64,000 bases of DNA from Epiperipatus broadwayi. Its lineage: Eukaryota; Onychophora; Udeonychophora; Euonychophora; Peripatidae. Each line of letters opens with the position of its first letter. Position 1 is the stretch's first letter. The stretch lies in assembly GCA_028023455.1 (NCBI GenBank), contig JAQFVV010012666.1:1123256-1187255 (forward strand), read 5' to 3'. Both the position numbers and the translations under genes were made by a program. The notes beneath the pieces were generated by a model. The model made no database searches. It worked only from the letters and a program-made list of their open reading frames with translations, and was not told where the DNA came from. Positions 1 to 11,196 of this stretch are shown here, one piece after another.

Positions 1-2237
1 GGGAATATGTACCCTTTTGTTTAAATTAGAATGGATTATTTCTAACAATTTCCTAGAAAATTTTAAATTTTAAAGTTAAGTAAGAGATGATGTATGTTAT
101 GTGTTGATGATTTTTGAATAATTTATTTAAGGCAAGTAAAATAAATGATGTATGATATTGTGTTGGTATTTTTAAGAAAGTAGTTAGCTAAAAAAATCAT
201 TATAAGTTTGTATGATTGGGAGAACTGGCCAGAAAAAATGTTGATTTAATAAGTATTATAGATAAATTATTAAGGTAAATTGTCAAAGTAATACTTTAAA
301 GATAAACAAATAGATTATTTAATAATAATGGTTGTATTTAGTAGTTATATTTTAATTCATTTAATTAAAAGTAATAATGTTGAAAGAAAAGTGCATATTC
401 GATCTTATAATATTACAATAATTATTTTAAAATTGTGCCATCATATTGGTTTATGTAATATTTGATAAATTGAATTATTTATTTAGTTTCATTTAAATTA
501 TTAGCATCTCATTTACTTTTATAAATCACATGACATATAATATTCACACCAGTGTTGAAAATAAAATGATGTCATCTGTTATAAATATTAGATTAAGTTT
601 TAAAAATAGATCTAATAGATGAAATTAGATTTATGTTTTTTTTTGTTGAAAATAAATACAGTGTATAAGATGAAATCTATATTTTGAATGATTTAATACT
701 TATTGGAAGAAATTTGTAATATTTTTTTAAAGTAAGGAATTTGAATATATTTTCATGTTCTGTAAAAATCATTGTGATAGGAGTAATAGGAGTTCTAAAA
801 TGCAAACTTCATTTTAAAAAAGAACATGTTTATAAAAAACTTCAAATAAATTAAATGTACTTTACATTACAAGGAAAATGGAGAGTGAATAAAACACCTA
901 TTTATCATGGGATATATAAAATGCATTTGTCTAATCAAATATATATGTGTGGATAACATTTTTTGTTGAATGCCTATAAAATTATATAAAAGCTATATCT
1001 TCAAAATTTAATTGTAATTTTTAATTAAAGAACTGCACTACAGGTACTAAACCAATCTGAGTGAAATGACAGTTTCTATGATGCTGAGTCAAATATATTG
1101 CACTATTACACTATGGTGTAAAATATTATAAGCAAATAAATGAATTATCTAAACAAATATCAATATTGTTCTGCGGACAAATAAAACATACATGGATCAA
1201 CTTAAACCAAACTGTCGATTTCCATGACAAACCACCACCCCCTTCCTAACAGTAATTACTCATTAATGAAAAATATTAAACATCTTAAAACCTTCAAATT
1301 ATATTTATAAGTGCTGTTAAACAAAGGTTTAGGTCGTTAAAAAAAATAGATTTTAGATTATTTCTTTTTTTATTAAGATGCCTTTAGATGTTACTGCTAC
1401 AGTGCTATTTAATTAAAATCAATATTTCTAGTGCTTATCCAGAATGTTAGAATATATATTGAAGTAGTCAATCTTAGCTTAAGATTGAGTTTCATAGTTC
1501 TATCTACTAACCTGTGTTGAAACACTATATCCCATCTTGCATTTTTAGTTGTGTATACATATTTTATGAATATATTTGAAATGTGTGCCTAAAATTTATA
1601 GTGTAACTTTTCAATATTTATTATTAATAATTATTTTTTAATAATTATTAGTTATTTTGGTTGTTTTCTCAACCCTGGTGTTCACCTTGAGATGTCACTA
1701 TTTCTAGGTCAATTCCTAGAAATATACTGTTTCACTGGCCTTCACCCAACAAAAGAGGAATTTTTCTATGTTATAAATGCAGAAAAGAGTCTCACATTAT
1801 GTTGGACAGAGGAGGTGGTGGTGGCGACAGAAGCCAACACAAAAAGACTTCTATCTATGATAAAACACAGAAAGAGTTCCCAAAGGCTGCTGATTATGAC
1901 TTTTTTTTATGCTAAAAGCAAAAAAAACAAATGCCTTCATTGGCTGCCATAGTAGTCGATTTTGTTCATCATTTTCTCGTAATAGTAGAATATCTATTTT
2001 CTCTGTAGTTTTGTGTGTGAGTGTGTGTATTTGAAGCAGTCAAGTTTTTTTTAAAATTTGATAACACATCTATTTTTTAATGTGTTATAACTTACTTTAC
2101 TGTTGTAAGTATAATAATAATGTCCTGAAGATTCCATTACGAATGGGTAACCCTCAAAAATTGCTTTTAAAGGTGTGGAAGAAAAAAAATTTGAAGGACC
2201 ATGCAAAACGTACCATTTTCACAAGAGTTTTATCCAT
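1..2237. other. AT-rich DNA, no gene recognised
   Basis: This stretch is very AT-rich with many A and T runs. The longest plus-strand frame (1692-1952, 86 codons) has no recognisable domain and no supporting splice or promoter context, so I do not call it. A short AT palindrome lies near 1620-1655. Nothing else can be supported. Confidence 0.6.
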
Positions 2238-2252
2238 GACAAGTTACTTTTG

Positions 2253-2286
<34 letters not shown>

Positions 2287-2317
2287 GCACAAACAAAAAC
2301 ATGACCAGTTACTTTTG

Positions 2318-2351
<34 letters not shown>

Positions 2352-2367
2352 GCACAAACAAAAACAA
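2238..2367. repeat. Two-copy 65-bp tandem repeat carrying (TA)n
   Basis: Two copies, 2238-2302 and 2303-2367, each hold TTACTTTTGC, about 30 bases of (TA)n and then CGCACAAACAAAAAC. Copying of a unit that already contained the microsatellite explains the pattern. The next 430 bases (to about 2800) hold weaker, diverged repeats of a module around ATTAGTCAGGTAT with T and A runs. Confidence 0.8.
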
Positions 2368-2859
2368 CCCAGTGTCTAATTATTAGTAATTACTTGTCCA
2401 AAAAATAAAATTAGTCAGGTATTTTTTTTGTTACATTTACTATTTCAAAATAAGATTACTTTTTATATCTACACACTAACAAAAAAAACCCAGTTCCTGA
2501 TTAATTACTGTCTTTAAAAAAAAAAGAAAAAAAATTCAATGGGGTTTGATTTTTTTAAATGTAGTATTTGAATTACGTTTTTTTTGTTTTTATATATATA
2601 TAAGACTGTCAAAAGAAATGCAAATTAGTCTGCTATCATTTTTAAATTTAGTATTTCAATAATGGTACCCTTTTTATATAGACAGACTTAACAAAAACAA
2701 CCCACTTTCTGATTCACTAGTGTCACCCCCCAAAAAAAATGGAAATTAGTCAGGTATCATTTTTCAATCGAGTCTTTCAATGATGGTCATTACTAATAGT
2801 AGTCGGGTATCAATTCTAAATTGTAGTATATAAATTATGTTAGTTTTGATAGATTTAGA

Positions 2860-3362
2860 ATTGCGTCTTGCTTTTTTAATAAAATGATTGATTTACTCTT
2901 GACCAAAAATACCATAACTTTTAAAAAGACACATATAAAGTCCCAAAAAAATGAGAAAAAGTGTTGTAACTTTAAAGACACACACACACACAAACTAAAA
3001 AACAATCTAAGATTTAAAAAAAATTAACTTATTGCGTATTGCTTTTGAATCAAATTATTGATTTACTCTTGCAAAAAAAATACCGTAACTTTAAAAAGAC
3101 ACACATAAAGTTAAAAAAAAACTTTGTAAAAGCCCCGTAACTTTAAAGACACACACACAAACTCAAAAACAAGATAAGATTAATAAACATTTACTTATTA
3201 TGTCTTGCTATTGAATAAAATTATTGATTTACTCTTGTAAAAAAAAGACTGTAACTTTAAAAAGACACACATAAAGTCAAAAAAAAAATTAGAAAAACAC
3301 TTTAACTTTAAAGACACACACACACACAAACTCAAAAACAATATAAGATTAATAAACATTTA
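2860..3362. repeat. Three-copy minisatellite, about 165-175 bp unit
   Basis: Three diverged units each contain ATTGATTTACTCTTG (near 2885, 3057 and 3222), then an A run, TAACTTTAAAAAGACACA, a second TAACTTTAAAGACACACA with a short CA run, and AACAA.TAAGAT. Unit spacing is about 172 and 165 bases. No coding potential is seen. Confidence 0.8.
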
Positions 3363-3595
3363 CAAAAATGAAAAAAATAACATCATATAATAGTATTAGT
3401 TAGTAGAATATTTTATAAAAAATCTAAGAAACCAGATCTTTTTATATCAAATTGATCATTTAGGTCTGGCCTGGAATCATTATATGTATATGTTTTTGCT
3501 TAGTATCAACACAATCCTGTGGCAAACACCAGGGATGAGAAAACAACCATTATTTTTAATTAAAGTACCTAGGTGTGGCTCATATATATATATAT

Positions 3596-5252
3596 TGTGC
3601 CAATGCCAAATTGGCACATGTATATAAAATAATTTTGTATAAAAATTATTATCAAAACCTTTCGGAAAAAAGAATTTGAAAGTTACAATTAATTAATTTA
3701 AAGAGGGAAGAGGGAGTTTTCCTATAAAAAACAAAAAAACAAACTAAGAGTTTCATAAAAGTTAAAGAGTATTATTATTATAAATTAAAAGTTTAAAAAA
3801 ATATAAAAATCTCTTTTTATTCCAGTTTATTATAATAGATTATATTAGTGCGTGCGAATGTAAACAAAAGTATGCATGTTAGAATAATATAAAAAAGAAA
3901 AATATATATAAATGAAAGTTAAAAAAGAAATTATATTTGGAAAACACAGCGATGGCTATTAAGTTAAATAAAGACAACACGTTTATGAAAATAAATATTG
4001 AAATGAAATGTATTTAAAAACACAGTGGTGAGCTACTAATTAAGGATATAAAAACAACACGTTTTGGGATAGCTAATTAATCAATCGTCAAAAACACGTT
4101 GTCATAGGATTAATCTAAAGGAATTTCGACAACACCTATTGCACATTTGCCGGAGGATATTAAAACAAAAACACTTTGCAGGTATAAATAGACTTTTTTT
4201 TATCGGACATTCAGTTTGAGTTTGCAGTTTCAGTCTAGTTTTGCAGTGTCAGTTTACCGAAATGCAGTGCTGAAAATCTTATGGAAATATACGCTTGTGC
4301 TCCAGCCTTTTTAGTCCAACAAGATCATCAAAACCTGCCTGAGAAATAATGTCTGCATAACAACACAGAAATCCTCCGTCAAGCGTTCAACTGTCTTCAA
4401 AATAAAACAAATGGATTCGCATAAAAATCTCTTCAAGAATTGTCAAAATCTAACCGGTTAGATATAATTCATCGGAAGCAGCAGAAGCAGCCAACGACAA
4501 GCAAAAAAAATCCTAGGTATATATTTTATTATTATCATTTATACGTAGTAGTCACCACTGTAATCCATAAATATTCAAGATTCAAATTATATGAACTCTA
4601 TCATACATAAAATGAACTATTGATATGTGTGCGTGTTTCAAATGCTATAAATGCTTTATTATTATGTTTGCGAATGTGACATAATTTAAAATGTCAAAGA
4701 TTATTTTTGCTTTTTTTCATAAAATATACTATCATGTGTTAATTTAAAAATGTGCGTGTGTTAAAATTGGATTTATAAAATGTTTATAATGCGTTTATGT
4801 TAGTTAGTAAATTATCTTTAAACTTAAGTAATGTTGATTAAAATAAATTGTCTTTAAATTTAAACTTTATCTGTCGGTCAATTCTTTTTATCAATCTCTT
4901 CTTACCAATATTTTATTACTGATTAAAATTAGACTGGGCTAGTTAAGGGAATTGTTTCGAGCGCTGGATTATGAGCCTACTGCCCGAATATGTTAGTCTT
5001 CAGACTAGCTGGCGCCCCGGGGTTTACCCCAAAACAAATAAAGTATTTGGATAGTAGGGGTTTGAATCTAGCAGCCGAGATGGGCCATTGTTGATAGTTA
5101 AAGCTATCAATAAGATCTCCCATTTTGCTCGAACGTGCCGGTTCGTTCACGTAACCTTTATAAGATTATAAATGTATTATGAAGGAGTTTGAAACCGGCC
5201 AAAACTTATATATACGTATAAGTAGGTGGTTTCAGCGGTTCGACCCGGTACA
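3596..5252 (+). repeat. E1 5' LTR
   Basis: The LTR is 1657 bp, begins TGTGCCAA and ends GGTACA. The first 23 bases form a hairpin: TGTGCCAA, 7-base loop, TTGGCACA. A TATAAATA box is at 4183-4190 and a TCAGT start-site-like motif follows at 4211-4215, about 30 bases downstream, the spacing expected of a TATA/Inr promoter. The U5 side holds a GC-richer block (4930-5250) that is also strongly kept in the 3' LTR and in E1b. Confidence 0.88.
4183..4215 (+). promoter_or_regulatory. E1 LTR core promoter (TATA + TCAGT)
   Basis: TATAAATA at 4183 is followed by TCAGT whose A lies 30 bases from the TATA start. The same pair occurs in the 3' LTR (TATAAATA at 9024) and a TATAAATA at 32607 in the related E1b LTR. 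Role as a start site is inferred from spacing. Confidence 0.6.
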
Positions 5253-5256
5253 TAAA

Positions 5257-5279
5257 TGGCTTTACCCAACGTTTGGGGC
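5257..5279 (+). promoter_or_regulatory. E1 primer-binding-like site (tRNA-Lys type)
   Basis: Four bases after the LTR end the sequence reads TGGCTTTACCCAACGTTTGG and continues GGC. It resembles the tRNA-Lys-complementary primer site TGGCGCCCAACGTGGGGC, keeping the TGGC start, CCCAACGT and GGGGC, with an altered segment after the first four bases and extra T bases. Degenerate, so the tRNA assignment is tentative. Confidence 0.5.
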
Positions 5280-5643
5280 TGAACCTAAGAAATAACAGTA
5301 AATAAATGCTTTGTTTCTTGTTTAAAAATAAAAACCTTAAAGAAATCTAAATTACGTAGGTAAAAGTGTATTAAATTAAAAATAAAAAAAGAATTGACCG
5401 AAATTTTTTTCTTACTTCTTTAAATGAAAAGAGATTTTGTGCTATTTACGTTCTGTTAAATAAATGACAGTTGGGTGTTTGGGTGGAGTTAAAGCATTAA
5501 GATCAGGTAGGATAAATAAACAAAGGAGGGCGAAGCCAGTGTCTATTTCCAGTTTAGAAATAAATAAATAAAATAGAAATTAGTAAACTTATTAAAATAA
5601 AACGGTATCAAAAATAATGATAAAAAAGTGTTTAAAATTATAA

Positions 5644-6258
5644 ATGATAAGAAATAAAGCCAAAATGGAGGCTCAAGGTAAAAATATAGAAAATATTCCC
5701 AACAAGGGAAAAAGGGAAATCATAGCTTTATTAACTTGCATGTTCGAAAAACAAAAAGAAACAGCAGAAGAATATAAAAAAATAGCCGAAGAGCTTAAAA
5801 ACCAAAATAATGAAATGAAGAGTAAATTGGAAGGGCAAGCTGAAATGCTTGAAAAGTTAAAGGACCTGATCGAAATGGGCCAGAATAAAATAAAAGAAGA
5901 AATTAGGGAAGAAATAGAAGAAATTAAAACACAAGTAGAGAATAAAATAGAGACTGCTTACCAAGCAATAGAAAAAAATAAGATAGAAGATAGAAAAATA
6001 ATTGAAGAAATAAAAGTTGAAGTTATAAATTTAACTGTAAAAGTAAATCAAATAAATTGTAGTCAAAATATCCCACAAACTGAAATAAAAAAGCCAGACC
6101 AGCTGAGTGCGAACATGCACATTACATATAACTCCATGAGTCGTCCTCAGAAATACATTTATAAAAAAATTCAGATGATTTACAAAAGCCCATATAGTAT
6201 AGTCCATCAAACTGACTTCAATGCCTTTGTGATAGCCAAAGGTAATATAGAAAAATGA
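5644..6258 (+). CDS. Gag coiled coil fused to pol C-terminal (GPY/F) tail
   Basis: The frame encodes 204 residues. Residues about 8-145 are charged, Lys/Glu-rich and heptad-like, as in the N-terminal coiled coil of the gag proteins of E3 and E4. The likely start is the second Met (AAAATGGAG, 5665), matching the MEE or MD starts of the other gags. From about residue 150 the sequence changes: IYKSPYSIVHQ...NAFVIAKG aligns with LYEGPYEIVKQ...NAFLIS near the end of E3 integrase (30310-30375), the GPY/F region after the catalytic core. The stop at 6256-6258 is directly followed by codons for TFNARSLK, which match the E3 and E4 pol ends. The capsid core, protease, RT, RNase H and integrase core are all missing. 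I read this as one in-frame internal deletion. Whether the small protein is made is unknown. Confidence 0.75.
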   Translation: MIRNKAKMEAQGKNIENIPNKGKREIIALLTCMFEKQKETAEEYKKIAEELKNQNNEMKSKLEGQAEMLEKLKDLIEMGQNKIKEEIREEIEEIKTQVENKIETAYQAIEKNKIEDRKIIEEIKVEVINLTVKVNQINCSQNIPQTEIKKPDQLSANMHITYNSMSRPQKYIYKKIQMIYKSPYSIVHQTDFNAFVIAKGNIEK

Positions 6259-6533
6259 ACGTTTAATGCTAGATCACTAAAGTTATTTGGAGGGCTGAAT
6301 AATAAAGAACCACCAGACAAAAATTAAAAATATGTAATCTGACGGATTCGCCGGCTTGACCTAGTTTATAACGACCATGGATTCGGAATAATGGAAAATG
6401 TTTAACAAAGTTTAAGGAAATAAATGTAAAAATGAGTATCAAGTTAGTTTGAATAATTAAGAATGATTAAAGATAGTCTCAGTAAATAAATAATAATATT
6501 AGAGTTTTTAAAATGTTAAAGCAACGATAAAAC

Positions 6534-6785
6534 GATTTATGTCAAAACCCTCGATTATGTCTTATCGATGATATTGATATCCCAGCTCATAAGTCTAGAA
6601 CATAGCGGAGCGTGACGCAAACAAAATAAATGTGTAAAATCAAATTAGACAAGCAAAATGATTATGTCAAAAACCCTCGATTATGTCTTATTGATTATAT
6701 TGATACCCCAGCTCATAAGTCTAGAACATAGCGGAGCGTGACTCAAACAAAACAAATGTGTAAAATCAAAATAGTCAAGCAAAAT
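6534..6785. repeat. 125-bp tandem duplication inside E1
   Basis: Two copies (about 6534-6658 and 6659-6785) share CCCTCGATTATGTCTTAT, CCAGCTCATAAGTCTAGAAC and ATAGCGGAGCGTGAC, with only a few base differences, so the duplication is fairly recent relative to the element. Confidence 0.85.
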
Positions 6786-7602
6786 GAAAATGTTGTTGTT
6801 GTTTTTTTTTAAAAACAAAGAGAGTAAAAATAACACTTTAAAAATAAAATGAAATAAATAAGTGTATAATGAATGTATTAATGGAAATAAAACATTATCA
6901 AATAGAGTTAAAAAAAAAGAAAAGTGTATTAAATTAGGATTGAGGTGTGTGCGAGTACTTGTGCAAGGAGATAAATTCCAGGCCTGACTTTTGTTGGATT
7001 AAGCCTTGTCTTATGGTGACTTTGTTCTACAGATGGGTAGTGCGAAAAATAATTAATATTGATGATGATGCGCCAGTAGAAAAGTCCTGGCATATAAAAA
7101 TTAATAAATCTGGAGGAAAAATTCCCAGTAACCAAATAAAATAAATATTTTAGTAAGTCGAATGTGCAGTAGAGATAGTCCTGCCATTCACAATCTTAAA
7201 ATCCCTTTTCATGATCCGTTGTACACAACAGTTGCCCATGCTGTAGTCACGACTTCCGCAAGAAATTAAAAGTTGGTTTAAATCAGCACAAAGTCGATCT
7301 GTGTGTTGAATTGCCTTATACTTTGCTGCCTACTTCTCTTAATATTACATTTATTACCTAATGATGAAAATAAAAACTAAAAATGCACTCTAGAAAAATA
7401 AGAATTTGAAATGGTCAATACTTAGGAAAAGTGATCAACGCACATGTTAATCAAGAAAAATGTTCGTAAATAAATAAGTAGGTCAAATAGTTAAAATAAA
7501 CTCGATAAAATCAAGATAAATAAATAAGCGTAAATAAATCTATAGTAAATAATAATGAAGAATGACTCGTAATAAACTAATCGATTTTTTTTTTTACACG
7601 CA

Positions 7603-8276
7603 TGTTAAATAAAGATGTTCGTAATGATTTACAAATAATATTATAAGATTAGTAATAAAAATATAAAATCAATCTAATGTGTATTAAGAGTGTGTAAGTA
7701 TACATGGGTATACGCACACATACACTGGTAATATTCGGTAAATACGATACCTTATGATGAGTATCTTAAATGTATTTATCCAGATATCCTTTTAGGTTAT
7801 TTTCTTGGTACTGCTGCACCTTATGATTGAGTGCAAAAAGGGACTTATTTATTATAGATTCCCTGTAAGCAAGTCCAGTAATAACTCGATATCTAGAATA
7901 TTAGTAGGTGTAGAATTATGCTGCACGTATACACATGTGTTAAATAAAGATGTTCGTAACGATTTACAAATAATATTATAAGATTAGTAATAAAAATATA
8001 AAGTCAATCTAATGTGTATTAAGAGTGTGTAAGTATGCATGGGTATATACGCGCACATACACTGGTAATATTCGGTAAATACGATACCTCATGATGCGTA
8101 TCTTAAATGTATTTATCCAGATATCCTTTTAGGTTATTTTCTTGGCACTGCGGCACCTTATGATGCATGCAAAAAGGGATTTATTTATTATAGATTCCCT
8201 GTAAGCAAGTCCAGTAATAACTCGATATCTAGAATATTAGTAGGTGTAGAATTATGCTGCACGTATACACATGTGT
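7603..8276. repeat. 335-bp tandem duplication inside E1
   Basis: Copy 1 is 7603-7937 and copy 2 is 7938-8276. Both run from TGTTAAATAAAGATGTTCGT to CACGTATACACATGTGT. They differ at only a handful of positions. The block sits just upstream of the purine tract. Confidence 0.9.
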
Positions 8277-8376
8277 AGGAATTATCTAAAATAAAAAAAT
8301 TAATAAATCTTTATAGTCAACAATTAAAATTGCAAGAGATAAAATGGTCAAAAATGACGCATTTTACTCTAAAATG

Positions 8377-8466
8377 GAGGGGGGTGTTTTAGGAGTACGT
8401 TCTATTCGACTATCCCCAGCCCAATAAAATCCTTCACTGGTGGGCTTTCGCTGTCTTCCATCAACA
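8377..8466 (+). other. E1 purine tract followed by about 80 bp of foreign sequence
   Basis: GGAGGGGGG at 8377-8385 is the probable plus-strand primer, equal to the tract before the E1b LTR (32036-32044). In E1b the LTR starts 5 bases later. Here about 80 bases, GC-richer and containing CCCCAGCCCAATAAAATCC, stand where the first 30-35 bases of the LTR should be. Confidence 0.7.
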
Positions 8467-10083
8467 ATAATAATTTTGTATAAAAATTATTATCAAAATC
8501 TTTCAGAAAAAAAAACTTGAAAGTTACAATTAATTACTTTAAAGAGGGGAGAGGGAGTTTTCCTATAAAAAACAAAAAAACAAACTAAGAGTTTCATAAA
8601 AGTTAAAAAGTATTATTATTATAAATTAAAAGTTTAAAAAAATATAAAAATCTCTTTTCATTCCAGTTTATTATAATAGATTATATTAGTGCGTGCGAAT
8701 GTAAACAAAAGTATGCATGTTAGAATAATATAAAAAAGAAAAATATATATAAATGAAAGTTAAAAAAGAAATTATATTTGGAAAACACAGCGATGGCTAT
8801 TAAGTTAAATAAAGACAACATGTTTATGAAAATAAATATTGAAATGAAATGTATTTAAAAACACAGTGGTGAGCTACTAATTAAGGATATAAAAACAACA
8901 CGTTTTGGGATAGCTAATTAATCAATCGTCAAAAACACATTGTCATAGGATTAATCTAAAGGAATTTCGACAACACCTATTGCACATTTGCCGGAGGATA
9001 TTAAAACAAAAACACTTCGCAGGTATAAATAGACTTTTTTTATCAGACATTCAGTTTGAGTTTGCAGTTTCAGTCTAGTTTTGCAGTGTCAGTTTACCAA
9101 AATGCAGTGCTGAAAATCTTATGGAAATATACGCTTGTGCTCCAGCCTTTTTAGTCCAACAAGATCATCAAAACCTGACTGAGAAATAATGTCTGCATAA
9201 CAACACAGAAATCCTCCGTCAAGCGTTCAACTGTCTTCAAAATAAAACAAATGGATTCGCATAAAAATCTCTTCAAGAATTGTCAAAATCTAACCGGTTA
9301 GATATAATTCAAGCAGAAGCAGCCAACGACAAGCAAAAAAAAATCATAGGTATATATTTTATTATTATCATTTATACGTAGTAGTCACCACTGTAATCCG
9401 TAAATATTCAAGATTCAAATTATATGAACTCTATCATACATAAAATGAACTATTAATATGTGTGTGTAAGTTTCAAATGCTATCAATGCTTTATTATTAT
9501 GTTTGTGAATGTGAAATGAATTAAAGGTTAACAATTATTTATGCTTTTTTCATAAAATATATTATCATGTGTTAATTTTAAAAATGTGCGTGTGTTAAAA
9601 TTGGATTTATAAAATGTTTATAATGCGTTTATGTTAGTTAGTAAATTATCTTTAAACTTAAGTAATGTTGATTAAAATAAATTGTCTTTAAATTTAAACT
9701 TTATCTGTCGGTCAATTCTTTTTATCAATCTCTTCTTACCAATATTTTATTACTGATTAAAATTAGACTGGGCTAGTTAAGGGAATTGTTTCGAGCGCTG
9801 GATTATGAGCCTACTGCCCGAATATGTTAGTCTTCAGACTAGCTGGCACCCCGGGGTTTACCCCGAAACAAATAAAGTATTTGGATAGTAGGGGTTTGAA
9901 TCTAGCAGCCGAGATGGGCCATTGTTGATAGTTAAAGCTATCAATAAGATCTCCCATTTTGCTTGAACGTGCCGGTTCGTTCACGTAACCTTTATAAGAT
10001 TATAAATGTATTATGAAGGAGTTTGAAGCCGGCCAAAACTTATATATACGTATAAGTAGGTGGTTTCAGCGGTTCGACCCGGT

Positions 10084-10086
<3 letters not shown>
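8467..10086 (+). repeat. E1 3' LTR, lacking its first 30-35 bases
   Basis: Similarity to the 5' LTR starts at AATAATTTTGTATA (near 8469) and runs to GGTACA at 10086. The terminal TGTGCCAA hairpin present in the 5' LTR is absent. TATAAATA is at 9024-9031. Differences from the 5' LTR are scattered single bases and a few short indels. Confidence 0.85.

Positions 10087-10134
<48 letters not shown>
10087..10134. repeat. (TA)n microsatellite at E1 right edge
   Basis: About 24 TA units directly follow the terminal ACA of E1. The matching TA tract before the element (3582-3595) suggests the element landed within one TA repeat. Confidence 0.95.
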
Positions 10135-10139
<5 letters not shown>

Positions 10140-11196
10140 GAGCAAAAATAGTAACAAAATATTGATTTTTTAAAAATATTTTATTATACATCATTTTAAA
10201 GCTTTTTCTTTTTAAATTATTTTTCCTATTAAACTGTATATTTTATAAAATCCAAGAGATTCAACCATTAATAGTCCAAAAATGGTTGGAAATATAATAT
10301 TGTTTTAATTTTGGGAAGGAATTTTTAATTAATGTTTTTACTTAAAATAAAATGGGGATTAAGATTAATGATTGTACTTTTGTTATAAACATTTTTGTCA
10401 AACCTATTTCCAATCTGGAAATACATTTGATAATATTTTTGGAATGTTCTCTAACAGTTGCATCTTCAAAAACAATTTTAAAAGAAAAAGTAAGAATTTT
10501 TTTGATCACAGATCGGTTTTACAGCTGAAATTAAGAAATTAAAAGCTTTCCAGAAATATTTGGGCAAGAGTATAAAATGGGCCAATTTTAAATACCACAT
10601 AAATGAGATACTATTGAAAGAATTGTGAAGTTAACTGAATCCATGCTGGTTTGAAATGTAAGCATAGAAAGTTCACCAACTTTCTAACCTGTAATGGTCA
10701 TCTTCCACTGTCATAATATCCTGCTGCCCTGAATTGAAGAATAAGCCCAAAGAAGGAAATTTGGAATGCCAAATAGAAGCTTGCTCTCATGAAGAACTCT
10801 TTGATCCTCAATTGCTATGCCTGAGCTGTAGTTGTAAAATAAACTCTTATCAAATTTGTGCAAGGTACTCTTATGCTACTATTTGAAAATAAATCTATCC
10901 TAACTAATCTTCAATCATGCTATCAAGATTTCTCCTAATGTATAGTCTAATTTTATCTCTTTCTCATATATAAATTGTTCTCAAATGATTTTTTAAATTT
11001 AATCCTGGCTCATATGCTCTAACTTTCTTTCAATTTGGTGTGGTCATTTATTTATATGTATTTATTACTTGTATTTATATGTCTATTTTAGTTAATATTA
11101 TATACCAATCTCAAGCTATCTGACAAGTTGAATTTCTAAAATCTTTTTTTAAGTAAACCTCTGTGAATTAAGGTTATTAATATCCCTTTAAAATAT
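10135..11196. other. AT-rich DNA, no gene recognised
   Basis: Low-complexity AT-rich sequence with no open frame of note, no repeat shared with the rest of the window and no RNA gene pattern that I can see. It ends in ATAT, the probable target duplication of E2. Confidence 0.55.

Larger units (their letters stand above)
6259..8376 (+). other. E1 non-coding 3' interior
   Basis: No element protein is recognisable here. A 65-codon plus frame (6947-7144) lacks known domains and its neighbourhood is not coding-like. The stretch is largely built from two duplicated blocks, listed separately. The last 60 bases before the purine tract match the same position of E1b (31988-32035), confirming it as the natural 3' interior end. 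Confidence 0.6.
3596..10086 (+). mobile_element. E1: non-autonomous Ty3/gypsy-type LTR element
   Basis: Two long direct repeats (3596-5252 and 8467-10086) flank a 3.2 kb interior with a primer-binding-like site, one gag/pol-tail ORF and a purine tract before the 3' LTR. The element starts TGTGCCAA and ends CCCGGTACA. (TA)n lies directly before it (from 3582) and directly after it (10087-10134). Protease, RT, RNase H and integrase core are absent, so the element could only move with enzymes supplied elsewhere. The interior contains two large tandem duplications (6534-6785 and 7603-8276). The LTRs look about 97-98% alike by eye apart from the missing start of the 3' copy. Confidence 0.85.

Noticed and set aside
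1692-1952. 86-codon ORF in a slightly less AT-rich patch
   Set aside because: No domain, no splice or promoter context, no second copy in the window.
6947-7144. 65-codon ORF within the E1 interior
   Set aside because: No similarity to gag, pol or known domains; an opposite-strand frame of the same size covers the same place.
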